Source: Lewinella sp041392765
GTDB lineage: Bacteria > Bacteroidota > Bacteroidia > Chitinophagales > Saprospiraceae
DNA: 64,000 nucleotides
NCBI GenBank assembly: GCA_041392765.1
Contig: JAWKLL010000025.1
Span: 15,889-79,888 of the forward strand
Direction of reading: 5' to 3'
The position numbers and the translations under genes were made by a program. Of this stretch, positions 8,206 to 17,900 are shown one piece after another. The notes below the pieces were generated by a model. It made no database searches. It was not told the DNA's origin and saw nothing but the letters and a program-made list of their open reading frames with translations. The first letter of the stretch is position 1. Each line of letters opens with the position of its first letter.

Positions 8206-10002
8206 ATGTTGCGAAAACTATTCATTTATTTGTTGGCAGCTAATGCCTTCTCGGCTCTTTACAGCCAAATAGGTTGTCCGGGATGTCAGGTAGTATTACC
8301 CGATTTGCCTGTTGATACCATTTTCTTATCCAATGCTCCCGAAGGCGAAGCGGGCATTTATTATGATGAAGATTTGTCGTTTCGTCTGCCATTAACGACG
8401 ACACCTGTAAATGCAGCAGACCCAACCATACCTGCGGGACTTCCTATTAATGAATTCAATATCTTAGGTGTGTCGGGCTTGCCAGCCGGACTTACCTGGG
8501 AGGCTAATCAATTAAACTTTCTTACCGAAGAACTAACCGATGGCTGTGTGAAGCTATGTGGCACGCCGCTTATTCCGGGGTTGTACATGGTGGATGTGGT
8601 GATTGAAGCCCGCATTGTGTTTATTACTCAACAAACGGCATTTTCTTTTCCGTTGTTGATTACGCCGGCACAGTCCGTAACGGAAGGTTTCACTATCGTC
8701 AACAATAGCGGTTGTGGTGAAGTGACAGCAGAACTTATCAACAATGTTCCCTCCAATGGAGCTACTGGTTTTTCTTATATGTGGCTGTTTAGTAATGGTG
8801 GCGTTTCTACGGAAGAAAACCCAGCCCCGCAGTTGTTCAATACCGTTGGTGAGCACTTTATCAGCTATCAAGCCATTATTGATACAGTGGGTTTTATCTT
8901 AACCAATGTACGCATTGAGGAATCGCCTTGTACTGATTTGCTATCTCGCGCCGACCTCAAGTTTGATTTATTTGACCCCAATGGTGATCACGTTTTTACG
9001 GCTCCCATTGTGGAAAATGCGATGCTACCTATCTCGTGGGATGTGGTGTTGCCTATAGGCGAAGGTGTATATGAGCTACACGTCATAGATGACGATGGCG
9101 GCATTGATGGTGCAGATGATCTATGTGGTATCATTCCTATTACACAGGCAACCAATGGTTTACAAGTGGATGGTGAATTGAGTGTGGCCATTTCGATGAT
9201 CCATCCGGTTGATACGATTTTGTCGTTAGATGTTGTGACGGTGTATCCTATACCCGCTTCTCCTGTATTGGCGGTACAAGAAGAAATGCCTTGGTGCGAA
9301 GGAACGCCCGTGCATATTTCAGCCTTAAATTATCCTGAAGGCGGGTTGGTTTGGCACCAAGATAGTATTCCTTTGCCAGGACAATCTCAAGGGGTGTTAG
9401 CAACTTTAGAAGACGGGGCGTATTATGTCACTTACACTTCACCAGCGGGCTGTCTTTCTTCTTCCAATGAGGTAGCGGTCGAATTCACGGCGAATCCAGC
9501 TCCTTTTGCATTAGAGCAAAACGGAAATTTGATAAGGTTGGTGGATGAAAGTAACCTTCCCGAAGATTTTTCGTTTATGTGGTTGTACGAAGGAGAGAAC
9601 GTGCCAGAGGCAAATATGCTACGTATATGCGCACAGGCCACTGGCGAATACACCCTTTTGATTACTGATAATTTGACAGGTTGTAGTAACTCCGCGTCAC
9701 TTGTTGCGTCTTATGATCCAGCTATTGATTGTACCACTCCTGTGGATGACTTCACGGCAGAAACTCACTGGCTTGTTTATCCCAATCCCTTCGGGGAGTG
9801 GGTGCGTTTTTCGAGCGCAGCAGAAACGGCTATTGTGTATGTGTCGTTGTGGAATATGCTGGGTCAACCAGTAAGTACAACGCAGATCACAGCAGGCGAG
9901 GCTACTTGGTCATTGGAAGATTTGCCCATAGGCGTATATCGCTACAAAATCTTCCGTAGCAATGGAACGATTATTCAAACGGGAAGCCTGGTGAAACAGT
10001 AA
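8206..10002 (+). CDS. Secreted Ig-like/PKD-type protein with type A T9SS domain
   Basis: A 598-residue exported protein. The signal peptide is MLRKLFIYLLAANAFSALYSQ. Residues about 22-150 contain a putative Ig-type segment (SGLPAGLTWEANQLNF, CGTPLIPGLYMVDV), suggesting a cadherin-like fold. A PKD-like segment (FSYMWLFSNGGVSTEENPAP) and further beta modules follow. One has the PMPWCEGTPVHISALN / VWHQDS pattern and another FMWLYEGENVPEANMLRI. The type A T9SS domain starts near residue 520: WLVYPNPFGEWVRF, LWNMLGQPVSTTQ, LPIGVYRYKIF. The frame is intact. It is probably an adhesin or matrix protein; no enzymatic motif is visible. Confidence 0.8.
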   Translation: MLRKLFIYLLAANAFSALYSQIGCPGCQVVLPDLPVDTIFLSNAPEGEAGIYYDEDLSFRLPLTTTPVNAADPTIPAGLPINEFNILGVSGLPAGLTWEANQLNFLTEELTDGCVKLCGTPLIPGLYMVDVVIEARIVFITQQTAFSFPLLITPAQSVTEGFTIVNNSGCGEVTAELINNVPSNGATGFSYMWLFSNGGVSTEENPAPQLFNTVGEHFISYQAIIDTVGFILTNVRIEESPCTDLLSRADLKFDLFDPNGDHVFTAPIVENAMLPISWDVVLPIGEGVYELHVIDDDGGIDGADDLCGIIPITQATNGLQVDGELSVAISMIHPVDTILSLDVVTVYPIPASPVLAVQEEMPWCEGTPVHISALNYPEGGLVWHQDSIPLPGQSQGVLATLEDGAYYVTYTSPAGCLSSSNEVAVEFTANPAPFALEQNGNLIRLVDESNLPEDFSFMWLYEGENVPEANMLRICAQATGEYTLLITDNLTGCSNSASLVASYDPAIDCTTPVDDFTAETHWLVYPNPFGEWVRFSSAAETAIVYVSLWNMLGQPVSTTQITAGEATWSLEDLPIGVYRYKIFRSNGTIIQTGSLVKQ

Positions 10003-10037
10003 ACCAGTGCATACACTTAATTATAGATAACCGACTT

Positions 10038-11570
10038 ATGAGAGTACTAACTGCTTTTTGGATTACCCTTTGCTTGATGCCAGTAATGTTGCAGGCACAG
10101 CTCACGCCTCAAAATCGCCATGCTATTGCGGCCAAAGTGCTGGGTATTGATTATGGCACCCTGAACGATGCAGACGAAAGTTTGACGTTTGGCTTAGAGG
10201 TAGCATATCGCTATTTGATTACACCTAATATTGGTTTTGCGGTGCCTATTAAAGTTGGTGTAGCCGATGTGGTAGGGGATACGCGCAACCGCAATATATC
10301 AAGTATTGATGCGCTGGTTCATTTGTACCCATTTTCACAAACTGCTAAGTTACAGCCTTATGTACTGGGCGGTATAGGTTATGTACTGGAAAACTTAGAT
10401 GATGGCAATTCGCAAATACCCATCGGATTGGGATTGAATTACATGATGGGAGAAAACTCATGGATTACTTTGCAAGGTGAATACCGTTCTTCTTCTGCCG
10501 ACAATCGTGACAACTTACATTTTGGGGTAGGATATTTATATCAGTTTGGCCAAACGGATAGTGATGGAGACGGTATCAGTGATAGTGAAGATGCGTGTCC
10601 TAACCAAGCAGGAAGTGCCGCTACTAAGGGATGCCCCGATGCCGATAGCGATGGTATTCCTGACAACTCGGATTTGTGTCCTAAAATAGCGGGTACATCC
10701 GCTACACAAGGTTGCCCTGATGCCGATGGTGATAAGGTTGCTGATAAAGATGATATGTGCCCCGAAGTGGCAGGCTTAGCAGCATTGAAAGGTTGTCCTG
10801 ACACCGATGGCGATGGTGTGACCGACAAGGATGATATGTGTCCTGAAAAAGCAGGCGAACTGGCTTCCAAAGGCTGCCCTGATACGGATGGCGATGGCCT
10901 TCATGATGGAGTCGATGCTTGTCCAGCAGAAGCGGGTCTTGCATCACTGAATGGCTGCCCCGGTAATGACCGCGACAAAGATGGCATATTGGACGATGCA
11001 GACCAATGCCCGGATGTAGCAGGTACAGCGGCCACCATGGGCTGCCCGGATCGCGATGGAGACGGGTAGCGGACGCCAAAGATCGTTGTCCTGACAAAGC
11101 GGGTGTATGCAGGTTGCCCAGACACCGATGGCGATGGCGTAGTGGATGCCGATGATCGTTGCCCGGAAGAAGCAGGTCCCACTACCAACAAGGGATGCCC
11201 AGAAATAGAAGAAGAAGCCAAAGAAGTGCTCAATTTGGCGATGCGTGCCGTTCAGTTTGAAACGGGTAGTGCCACTATTTTGAAGGAATCTTACACGGTT
11301 TTAGATCAAATAGCAGACATCATGGCGCGTTATCCTGCGTATGAATTGCGCATTTCTGGTCATACGGACAACGTGGGAGATGCTGTTAAAAATCAGGAAC
11401 TTTCAGAATCTCGGGCTGCTGCTTGTTATGAGTATTTGTTGTCCAAAGGGGCAAAATCTTCTAAGATGTCTTATGCAGGCTTTGGTGAAGACTATCCTAT
11501 AGCCCCCAACTCAACAGCAACAGGCCGTACCTTAAACAGAAGGGTTGAGTTCGAGTTGATTGTGCAATAA
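10038..11570 (+). CDS. OmpA-family protein with thrombospondin type 3 repeats (two frameshifts)
   Basis: A signal peptide (WITLCLMPVMLQAQ) leads into an eight-stranded barrel-like domain of about 150 residues (GLEVAYRYLITPNIGFAVP, LQPYVLGGIGYVLEN). About eight calcium-binding TSP3 repeats follow, with the pattern DxDGDGxxDxxDxCPxxAG. The C-terminal OmpA domain (residues about 400-510) has GHTDNVGDAVKNQELSESRA and GRTLNRRVEFELI. It should anchor the outer membrane to peptidoglycan through a stiff calcium-binding stalk. Two compensating frame changes lie at about 11066 (GDGDG then TAG) and 11105, inside the seventh repeat; both look like one-base errors. A perfect terminator follows. Confidence 0.88.
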
Positions 11571-11601
11571 TACAAGTCAAGCATTATTTTCAAAAGTCAA
11601 A

Positions 11602-11642
11602 CCCTTAGCAAACAGTAAACCGTTTGCTAAGGGTTTTTCTTT
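11602..11642 (+). terminator. Rho-independent terminator of the OmpA gene
   Basis: CCCTTAGCAAAC pairs perfectly with GTTTGCTAAGGG, followed by TTTTTCTTTT. It overlaps the upstream-extended gmhA ORF, which argues for the internal gmhA start. Confidence 0.92.
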
Positions 11643-11669
11643 TCAGTACAGACAATCGCTACAACTCGT

Positions 11670-11677
11670 TATCTTTG
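11670..11677 (+). promoter_or_regulatory. -7 box TATCTTTG of gmhA
   Basis: The sequence matches TAnnTTTG exactly and lies 25 bp before the preferred gmhA start at 11702, directly after the previous terminator. Confidence 0.6.
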
Positions 11678-11701
11678 CGCAAGAAAAGCAATGCAGACAG
11701 C

Positions 11702-12283
11702 ATGAGGTCAACCATCTTAAAGGGTTTTGAGGATAGTATTTCACTGAAGCAAACTGTGTTGGCGGATGAGCGTTTGTTGGGGGTAATAGCGGCAGTAGTT
11801 GAGGCATGCCTGCAATCCTTGCGCGAGGGAGGCAAGTTGTTATTTGCTGGAAATGGAGGAAGTGCTGCGGATGCGCAACATTTGGCGGCTGAGTTTTCAG
11901 GACGGTTTTATTACGATAGACCTCCTTTGTACGCTGAGGCACTGCATGTAAACACTTCCTACTTGACGGCTGTGGCCAATGATTATGGCTATGAAGAAAG
12001 TTATGCCCGCATGGTACGCGCCATGGGAAAAAAGGGCGATGTGTTATTTGCACTTAGTACTTCCGGAAATTCACCCAATGTAGTCAGGGCGGTAGAAGCT
12101 GCTAATGAGGCTGGTATGGTAACCGTGGGGTTCACAGGGCAGGATGGGGGTCGTTTGGCGGAGATTTGTACACACCTTTTTGGAGTACCCTCTAAGGATA
12201 CGCCTAGAATTCAGGAGGTTCACATGCTGGCTGGGCATATTATCTGCGAGTTGGTGGAGGAGCGGCTATTTCCGAGGCAGTAA
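11702..12283 (+). CDS. gmhA: Phosphoheptose isomerase GmhA
   Basis: A cytosolic isomerase that converts sedoheptulose 7-phosphate to D-glycero-D-manno-heptose 7-phosphate, the first step of ADP-heptose synthesis for LPS. The SIS-domain signature is clear: FAGNGGSAADAQHLAAEFSGRF, then ALSTSGNSPNVV, and the C-terminal EVHMLAGHIICELVEE. The open frame extends upstream to 11624, but that extension overlaps a terminator stem and the promoter box. The ATG at 11702 (MRSTILKGFEDS) gives 193 residues, the usual family length. It appears to be transcribed alone from its own promoter; no other heptose genes are nearby. Confidence 0.93.
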   Translation: MRSTILKGFEDSISLKQTVLADERLLGVIAAVVEACLQSLREGGKLLFAGNGGSAADAQHLAAEFSGRFYYDRPPLYAEALHVNTSYLTAVANDYGYEESYARMVRAMGKKGDVLFALSTSGNSPNVVRAVEAANEAGMVTVGFTGQDGGRLAEICTHLFGVPSKDTPRIQEVHMLAGHIICELVEERLFPRQ

Positions 12284-12342
12284 TACTTGTAAAACTCTGT
12301 TTATCAATTGTATATAAACTATCACGACAAAACATATTTAAT

Positions 12343-12866
12343 ATGGCAAAACGCAAAACAACCAACCATGCTCGCTCGGTAGAAGTTGGGTTGGACGAAG
12401 ATGATAAGCGCGCACTTTGGCGCACCATACTGCTGTCGAGTGCAATACTGGGTGGCATACTTACCGTTCTGTATCTACTAACAGGCAAGCTCATGGCGGA
12501 TGCGCCTAAGTTATTGAACGCCGTTCGTACAGGATTGAGCTTACTGGCTTTTTGGATCGTTATCACTGCTACCATCCGCACTTTTGATCGGGTACGCGAA
12601 GGATTTCTTTTTTGTGGCTGATTGTCATTGGGGTGGCGAGTGCAGCCTTAGGTATCTTGCTTTTTTTGTTGGCATTGCGTATCTGGAACGAATTGGGCGA
12701 ACACGGTGCGGTACTTCCCGGTTATAACATCATAGGATTCTATGCAGCAGGGGGCTTAGTCGCTTCTCTTATCTCCCTCATCCATTTGCGAGTGGAGGGA
12801 GAAAATAATGGCAATTTACTGGAACTTTTAGTCATAGGATTGGCGGTGGCGATGTTTTTTGGGTAA
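12343..12866 (+). CDS. Small integral membrane protein (frameshifted), unknown function
   Basis: I do not recognise the family. The N-terminal 25 residues are basic and soluble (MAKRKTTNHARSVEVGLDED). About four hydrophobic helices follow: TILLSSAILGGILTVLYLLTG, LLAFWIVITATI, then, after a frame change near 12610, LIVIGVASAALGILLFLLALRI, IIGFYAAGGLVASLISLI and a last LLELLVIGLAVAMFF. The two open frames overlap in a run of T (GGATTTCTTTTTTG), where a one-base error is likely. The joined protein would be about 174 residues. It lies between gmhA and a secreted protein, both plus strand. Confidence 0.6.
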
Positions 12867-12916
12867 CAAAAGGGTAGTTTTTTGCGTTTATTCGATTCCC
12901 AAACACGACACTACGT

Positions 12917-14711
12917 ATGCATCCAACTTCCATTTTTATTGGCATTTTTGCCTTGTTGTTTTCATTGCTAACGCTCCCCACGCATGCACAACGGCTGCAA
13001 CGTGCGCAGGATAAATTGCAGCAGCATCGTTCGGAAAGCTGGCCACCTGAAAAGATATATGCACGCGCCACACTGGGGCGTGTACTACAGGGCATTTTTG
13101 AAAAACACTATCAGTACTGTGGTTTTGCCAAAGCTGAAGGAAGTCGGGACTATCTACCTGCCGATATTCGTACCTTTTAGGAAAAACGATCTACGTACCC
13201 GCGTAGAGCAAGCGAACTTGAGTGGCAGTGGTTTGATGCAATATATCTTTCACGCACAGGAATTGGTAAAACCCTTGGATGCCTTGGCATTTCGTCCTGA
13301 TTTTCGAATGGTATCGCCTGGCGATCAAGCCTTTGATATTCAACCTGATAGCCATCACGATGCTTTTATTCTGACGGAAAATTGTAGCGGCTATTTAAAA
13401 GCTGCTTTAGATGCGGGTATCGAGCCACCCTATAGTGCGTTCAAAGCGGCATTGGCCACCGACGACAAAAAAGCATCGACGGTGGTAGCTATCGCTGGTA
13501 GTTTTCGTAGCCCTGTACAACAACTTTTACAGGCTAACAATGCTGCTACTACGGCGCTTATGTTAGAATTGTGGCAATTTTATAAGCAACATCCCGAGTA
13601 TATAGGCCAAGCCTATTACCTCCAAACCTTTGCAGGGGTAATGATCAAACATTCGGCTTCTTCTGAGGTGGGCAGGCAGATAGAAAACCAATGGGGCATC
13701 AACATCAACGGTCCACTCGGTAGTCATACTCAAGCGCAGGCAAGCTGGAATCGGCAAGCAAGTGGCACTTTCAGCGGTACCGATTGGGAAACAATCGTTT
13801 TTGTCGATGCTGAAAACCCGCAATCGCGCCTTCAGTGGTATGCTCCTTTGCCGGATCCGGCTGCTATCAGCTTGTATTTTGCTCGCCTTAAACCTTCTTT
13901 TGAGAGACATGCTGATTTCCCTTTACTGACAGAAGGGGTACCCCATAAACATTACCTAACGGTGGAGGGCATTCCTGAATATTTAGCTCGTGGCCAATGG
14001 ATGATTGAGGGGGTATCAGAGGGCGTGTATGTTGACTCACCTCGCTTGGAAGTCACCCCTTTTCAAGAAAATGGACGTTTTGGATGCCGATTTACGATTG
14101 AAGGGCAACCAGGGCAAGATATTTTCAAAGGAACACTTGCCGACCGCCCAGGAAAGTGCAGCGTTTCCTATCGCATTAGGAACACGGATGTGGTAGGCGG
14201 CGTATCTCTTGCCTTCGATGTGAAGGAAGAACTGCCTACCAGTGCGCATCCCGTGCTACAAATGGGAGAGGGACGGTTTGATTTGTCCATTAAAGAAGAC
14301 CGTCAGTTTGCCTTCCAATGGGAGATACCTTTGGTTGTTGATGATGAAGAAAATCCAGTAAATTTTAACGAAACACCCTACCTCACAGATATCGTACTAC
14401 GTCGGGGAGATATGGCAGATCCAGTGGATATACAACTCAAAGAAATCATACCTGATGTGCGTAGGCATGAGTATCGATTGGTGTTGGAAACCCGGAGCAC
14501 CTGGCCTTTGCAGCAGATCAACGACAGGGATATGCAGTTGTATAACCTTAGTTTTACCATTCATTTGCCACTACAACGGTCGCCCAATAGAATGTCGCGA
14601 CCCTTGAAAGGATTGGTATCATTTCCCCGCATTTTGCCCTTGCCTCCAGTGGTGCCGGTATCGGTGCCTGCGGTAACGCCCTTATTGCCTCAAGAGGGGG
14701 AGGGTAGATAA
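12917..14711 (+). CDS. Large secreted protein of unknown function (one frameshift)
   Basis: Two overlapping frames form one product of about 597 residues. The first frame starts MHPTSIFIGIFALLFSLL with signal cleavage after THAQ, and reads to YLPADIRTF. The second picks up at KNDLRTRVEQANLSGSGLMQYIF after a frame change near 13170-13181. The mature protein is beta-rich with no catalytic motif I can name. Segments include AIAGSFRSPVQQLLQANNAATTA, WYAPLPDPAAISLYFARL and EGVPHKHYLTVEGIPEYLARG. The end is proline-rich (LPLPPVVPVSVPAVTPLLPQ). The protein lacks a T9SS domain and a lipobox, so a periplasmic location is most likely (inference). Confidence 0.6.
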
Positions 14712-14712
14712 T

Positions 14713-14811
14713 TTATCGATACTTTTCTAGCGTTGCTAAGAAGTCGTTGGCTTTCTTTAGTTGTCGTTCTCTTTTTGCTAGTTCCATATTGTCGAATGTT
14801 TTAACTAGCAT
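14713..14811 (-). pseudogene. Possible 3' remnant of a minus-strand gene
   Basis: The minus strand has a short open frame ending MLVKTFDNMELAKRERQLKK..LEKYR and open upstream to about 14862 (FFLQNPRLG). It looks more like protein than noise. However, it is cut off by the terminator at 14863-14897 and has no room for an N-terminus. It could be a gene remnant or chance. Confidence 0.22.
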
Positions 14812-14862
14812 GCCTAAACGAGGATTTTGTAAAAAGAAGGAGCGATGCGTGTTATATAAAAT

Positions 14863-14897
14863 GAGCCAGACTTCATATTTTGCAAGAAGTCTGGCTC
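14863..14897. terminator. Terminator hairpin after the T9SS gene
   Basis: GAGCCAGACTTC (14863-14874) pairs perfectly with GAAGTCTGGCTC (14886-14897). On the minus strand it follows the stop at 14932 and precedes ATTTTATA. Confidence 0.8.
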
Positions 14898-14931
14898 TAT
14901 AGAAGAAAACTTGATAGCTAAGTATTCTACG

Positions 14932-17900
14932 CTATTGTTTGATTACACGAATAAGCCGTTGCTCTTCGCCTGCTTGAACACTCAACAGATACACACCTGA
15001 TGGGTAATTTTCGTTTAACTCTATTATTTGTTGGGAAGTTCCCTCAGGAGCTTTTCCTTTCCAAATAACACGACCGAGCATATCTATCAGTCGTATGTCA
15101 GCTTGCTGTGGCAACTCGAAAGAAGCTGTGAATTGATTACTGAATGGGTTGGGTAAGATATTTACATTCAGGAGGGACTCCTCGATTAAGGAAGATTGGG
15201 TAGATCGGTTTGCATCAATGGGTGAATTACTTACATTTACTTGAGCCTGAATGTTAGAACCCGTAGTCATAAGTGTTGCAATGTCATCCTCTTCTAATGC
15301 TTGCCCGTATAGCCTCACTTCGTCAATAATGCCATCATAAAAGTAAACCCTATAAAAACTACCCGCGCCAATGCTAAGCGTACCATTGGTGGGTGTTGGA
15401 GCAATAGGGGATGCAACTGTTTTATCCAATGCACCGTTGACATAAAGTTTTGCCTCATTATTGGCATAACTACCTGCTAGATGGTACCATGTATTGGGCT
15501 GTAGTGGTACGGAGAAATCGGCAACCATCGTACCCCAGTATCCCCAACGAAAACTAAACCCAGTATTCCAATACTGTTTAAACAAACTATACCAGTTGGC
15601 ACCCCATTGATTGTGCTCAACGATATTTTCATAGCCATAAGCGATAGTTGCGGGGTTTTACCCAAGCCATCAAAGTAAAAGCATTCAACGCATGGTCTGC
15701 GCTAGCAGGAATATTAATATAGTCATTAACACCGTTTGCATCCATGCCTTGATTCAGTGTAGCCATCATATAATTTACACCGTTGACCTCTGTACCATGA
15801 TTATTGTTGCCCGAATAATCAAGTGCATTGCCATCCACGGCCAGTATCCTACAGGGTCAGGGATTGGCAATGGCTCAGTACATTAATAATGGCTGTTGCT
15901 GTGAAGCCGCCTTGGTTTGTAGTCACGGTGACGACAGCAGTTCCTTCGCTTATGGCAGTTACTACACCATTGGCATTTACCGTAGCTATTGCGGGTGCAC
16001 TGGATGTCCAACTTACACCTTGATTTGCAGCATTTGTTGGTGTTACGGAAGCTGTTAACAATACGGTTTGGCTCTCGTAAAGTGTGGAACTACTTGGATT
16101 TACACTCACTCCTGTGACTAAAACCACCCCGGGTAAAACAGTAGCACTGCCTGTACGGGTACAGCCTACGCTGTTGGTCAGCGTAAAGCTATAACCACCA
16201 GCTTGAAGGTTTTGTATATCTTGCGTTGTAGCACCATTGCTCCATTGGTAAGTATAAGAGGAGCGTGGCCATTAGTGATACTCAAATCAATAGCTCCATC
16301 GGCTGCTCCGCAACGCTTTCATTCGTTACATTGAGGCTAGTAGTCAAAGCTGGTGGCGCAACTAAAATTTCTAAATCTGTATCTGTACAACCATTAGCAT
16401 CCGTAACGGTTACCCCGAACATACCCGCACCTAAACCATTCACATTAGCAGTCGTTGCGCCTGTTGACCACGCATAACTTAGCGGTGAGGTGCCACCCGT
16501 TACGGTTACGCTGACCGAGCCGTTATTTAAGCCGTTGCAAGTTGGACTGAGCCGCTGGCTGAGATTTCCATATTACATGCTACCCCGGCCAAAATAGTAG
16601 CACTTCCGCTTACGGTACAACCGTTACGCCAGTAATCGTATAACCATAAGTATCCATGATAAATTAAAGAGGTGATCGCCTGTAGTGCCGTTACTCCAAA
16701 GGTAAGCATAAGGCATCGTGCCACCTGTGACGCCTCAAGATGAATCTCCCATCCGATTCTCCTGCAAAAGATTCATGTATGACTTCAGGGGTAGCAACAA
16801 GTATTGCTGGTTGGTTCACTTGTGCACTTGCAGTAGCTGTACAACCATTCCCATCGGTTACAACGACGGTTAAGTACCTACCTACATCGTGAAGATGGTC
16901 TTCTGAACCATTAACATTCCATACATAGCTATAAGGAGGTACTCCACCTATGGGGGTTGCTTGTACTTCTCCATCGGCATTGCCGTTGCAACTAACGTTG
17001 CTAGCAGAAAGGCTTACAACAAGGCTACATGAAGACTCACATTCGTACCCGGCGCCATAGTTTTCTAAGACTTCTGCGCTGCTTAATGCCCGATCGTACA
17101 CAGCCACCTGATAAAAGGTGCCTAACCATGCACGGTCATTAGACTGTTCATTTGCAAGCGAAAAATCATAATTATCTATCCAGTTGGAGGGGTTTCCACT
17201 CCTCGTTCCGCTATATACTTGGATTCCATTGACATAAACGTGTTCTGCTCCCGTGTTCACATTCCAGGTCGCTACTATATGTTGGGGCGAAGCCGTATTC
17301 ACGCTACCTGCCACCCGAGTAGGATTACCATTGTTATCTCCGCCGTCGGTATTGGTTCTCAAGCGCCAAGCATAAGTTGCCTCGAGTTGGCCTAATGTGA
17401 AATTGCGATTGGATATATCCTGCGAATACGTAACGATACGCGCAGGGCCAGTTTGAGTAGTATTTGAAGGCTTTACCCACGCTTCAACGGTCATTTGACC
17501 AGAAGAGTTGATGGCTGTACGCAACTTGCTTCCATTTGCGTTGAATATCCGGGTGGCACTGTTGATACGCAAGCCGCGGCCGCTGAGCCAAGTTACGTTT
17601 GCGTTAGCAATGCTTAAATTTAGCGCGCTGCCATATCCAGATACATCATTGACAACACTACCAGATCCTTGCGTGAATTCGTAAAGAGCTATGCGATTGC
17701 TGGTTACACAGGTACTAGTAGGTGTCGCAGATATAGATACGCCCCCGTCCATGTGTTTCCAATACGAGTGTAAACCCTGAAGTAGTATAGTTGACCTCCA
17801 GTCAAACCTGTTACTTGTACGTATTCTCCTGAACCTTTATAAACAATTTTACCACCTTCAAATGTAGTTCCATTGCCCGTATAATTGGCATTAGCATTGT

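Noticed and set aside
10541..11233. Minus-strand ORFs opposite the TSP3 repeats
   Set aside because: Ser/Pro-rich shadows of the DxDGDG repeats.
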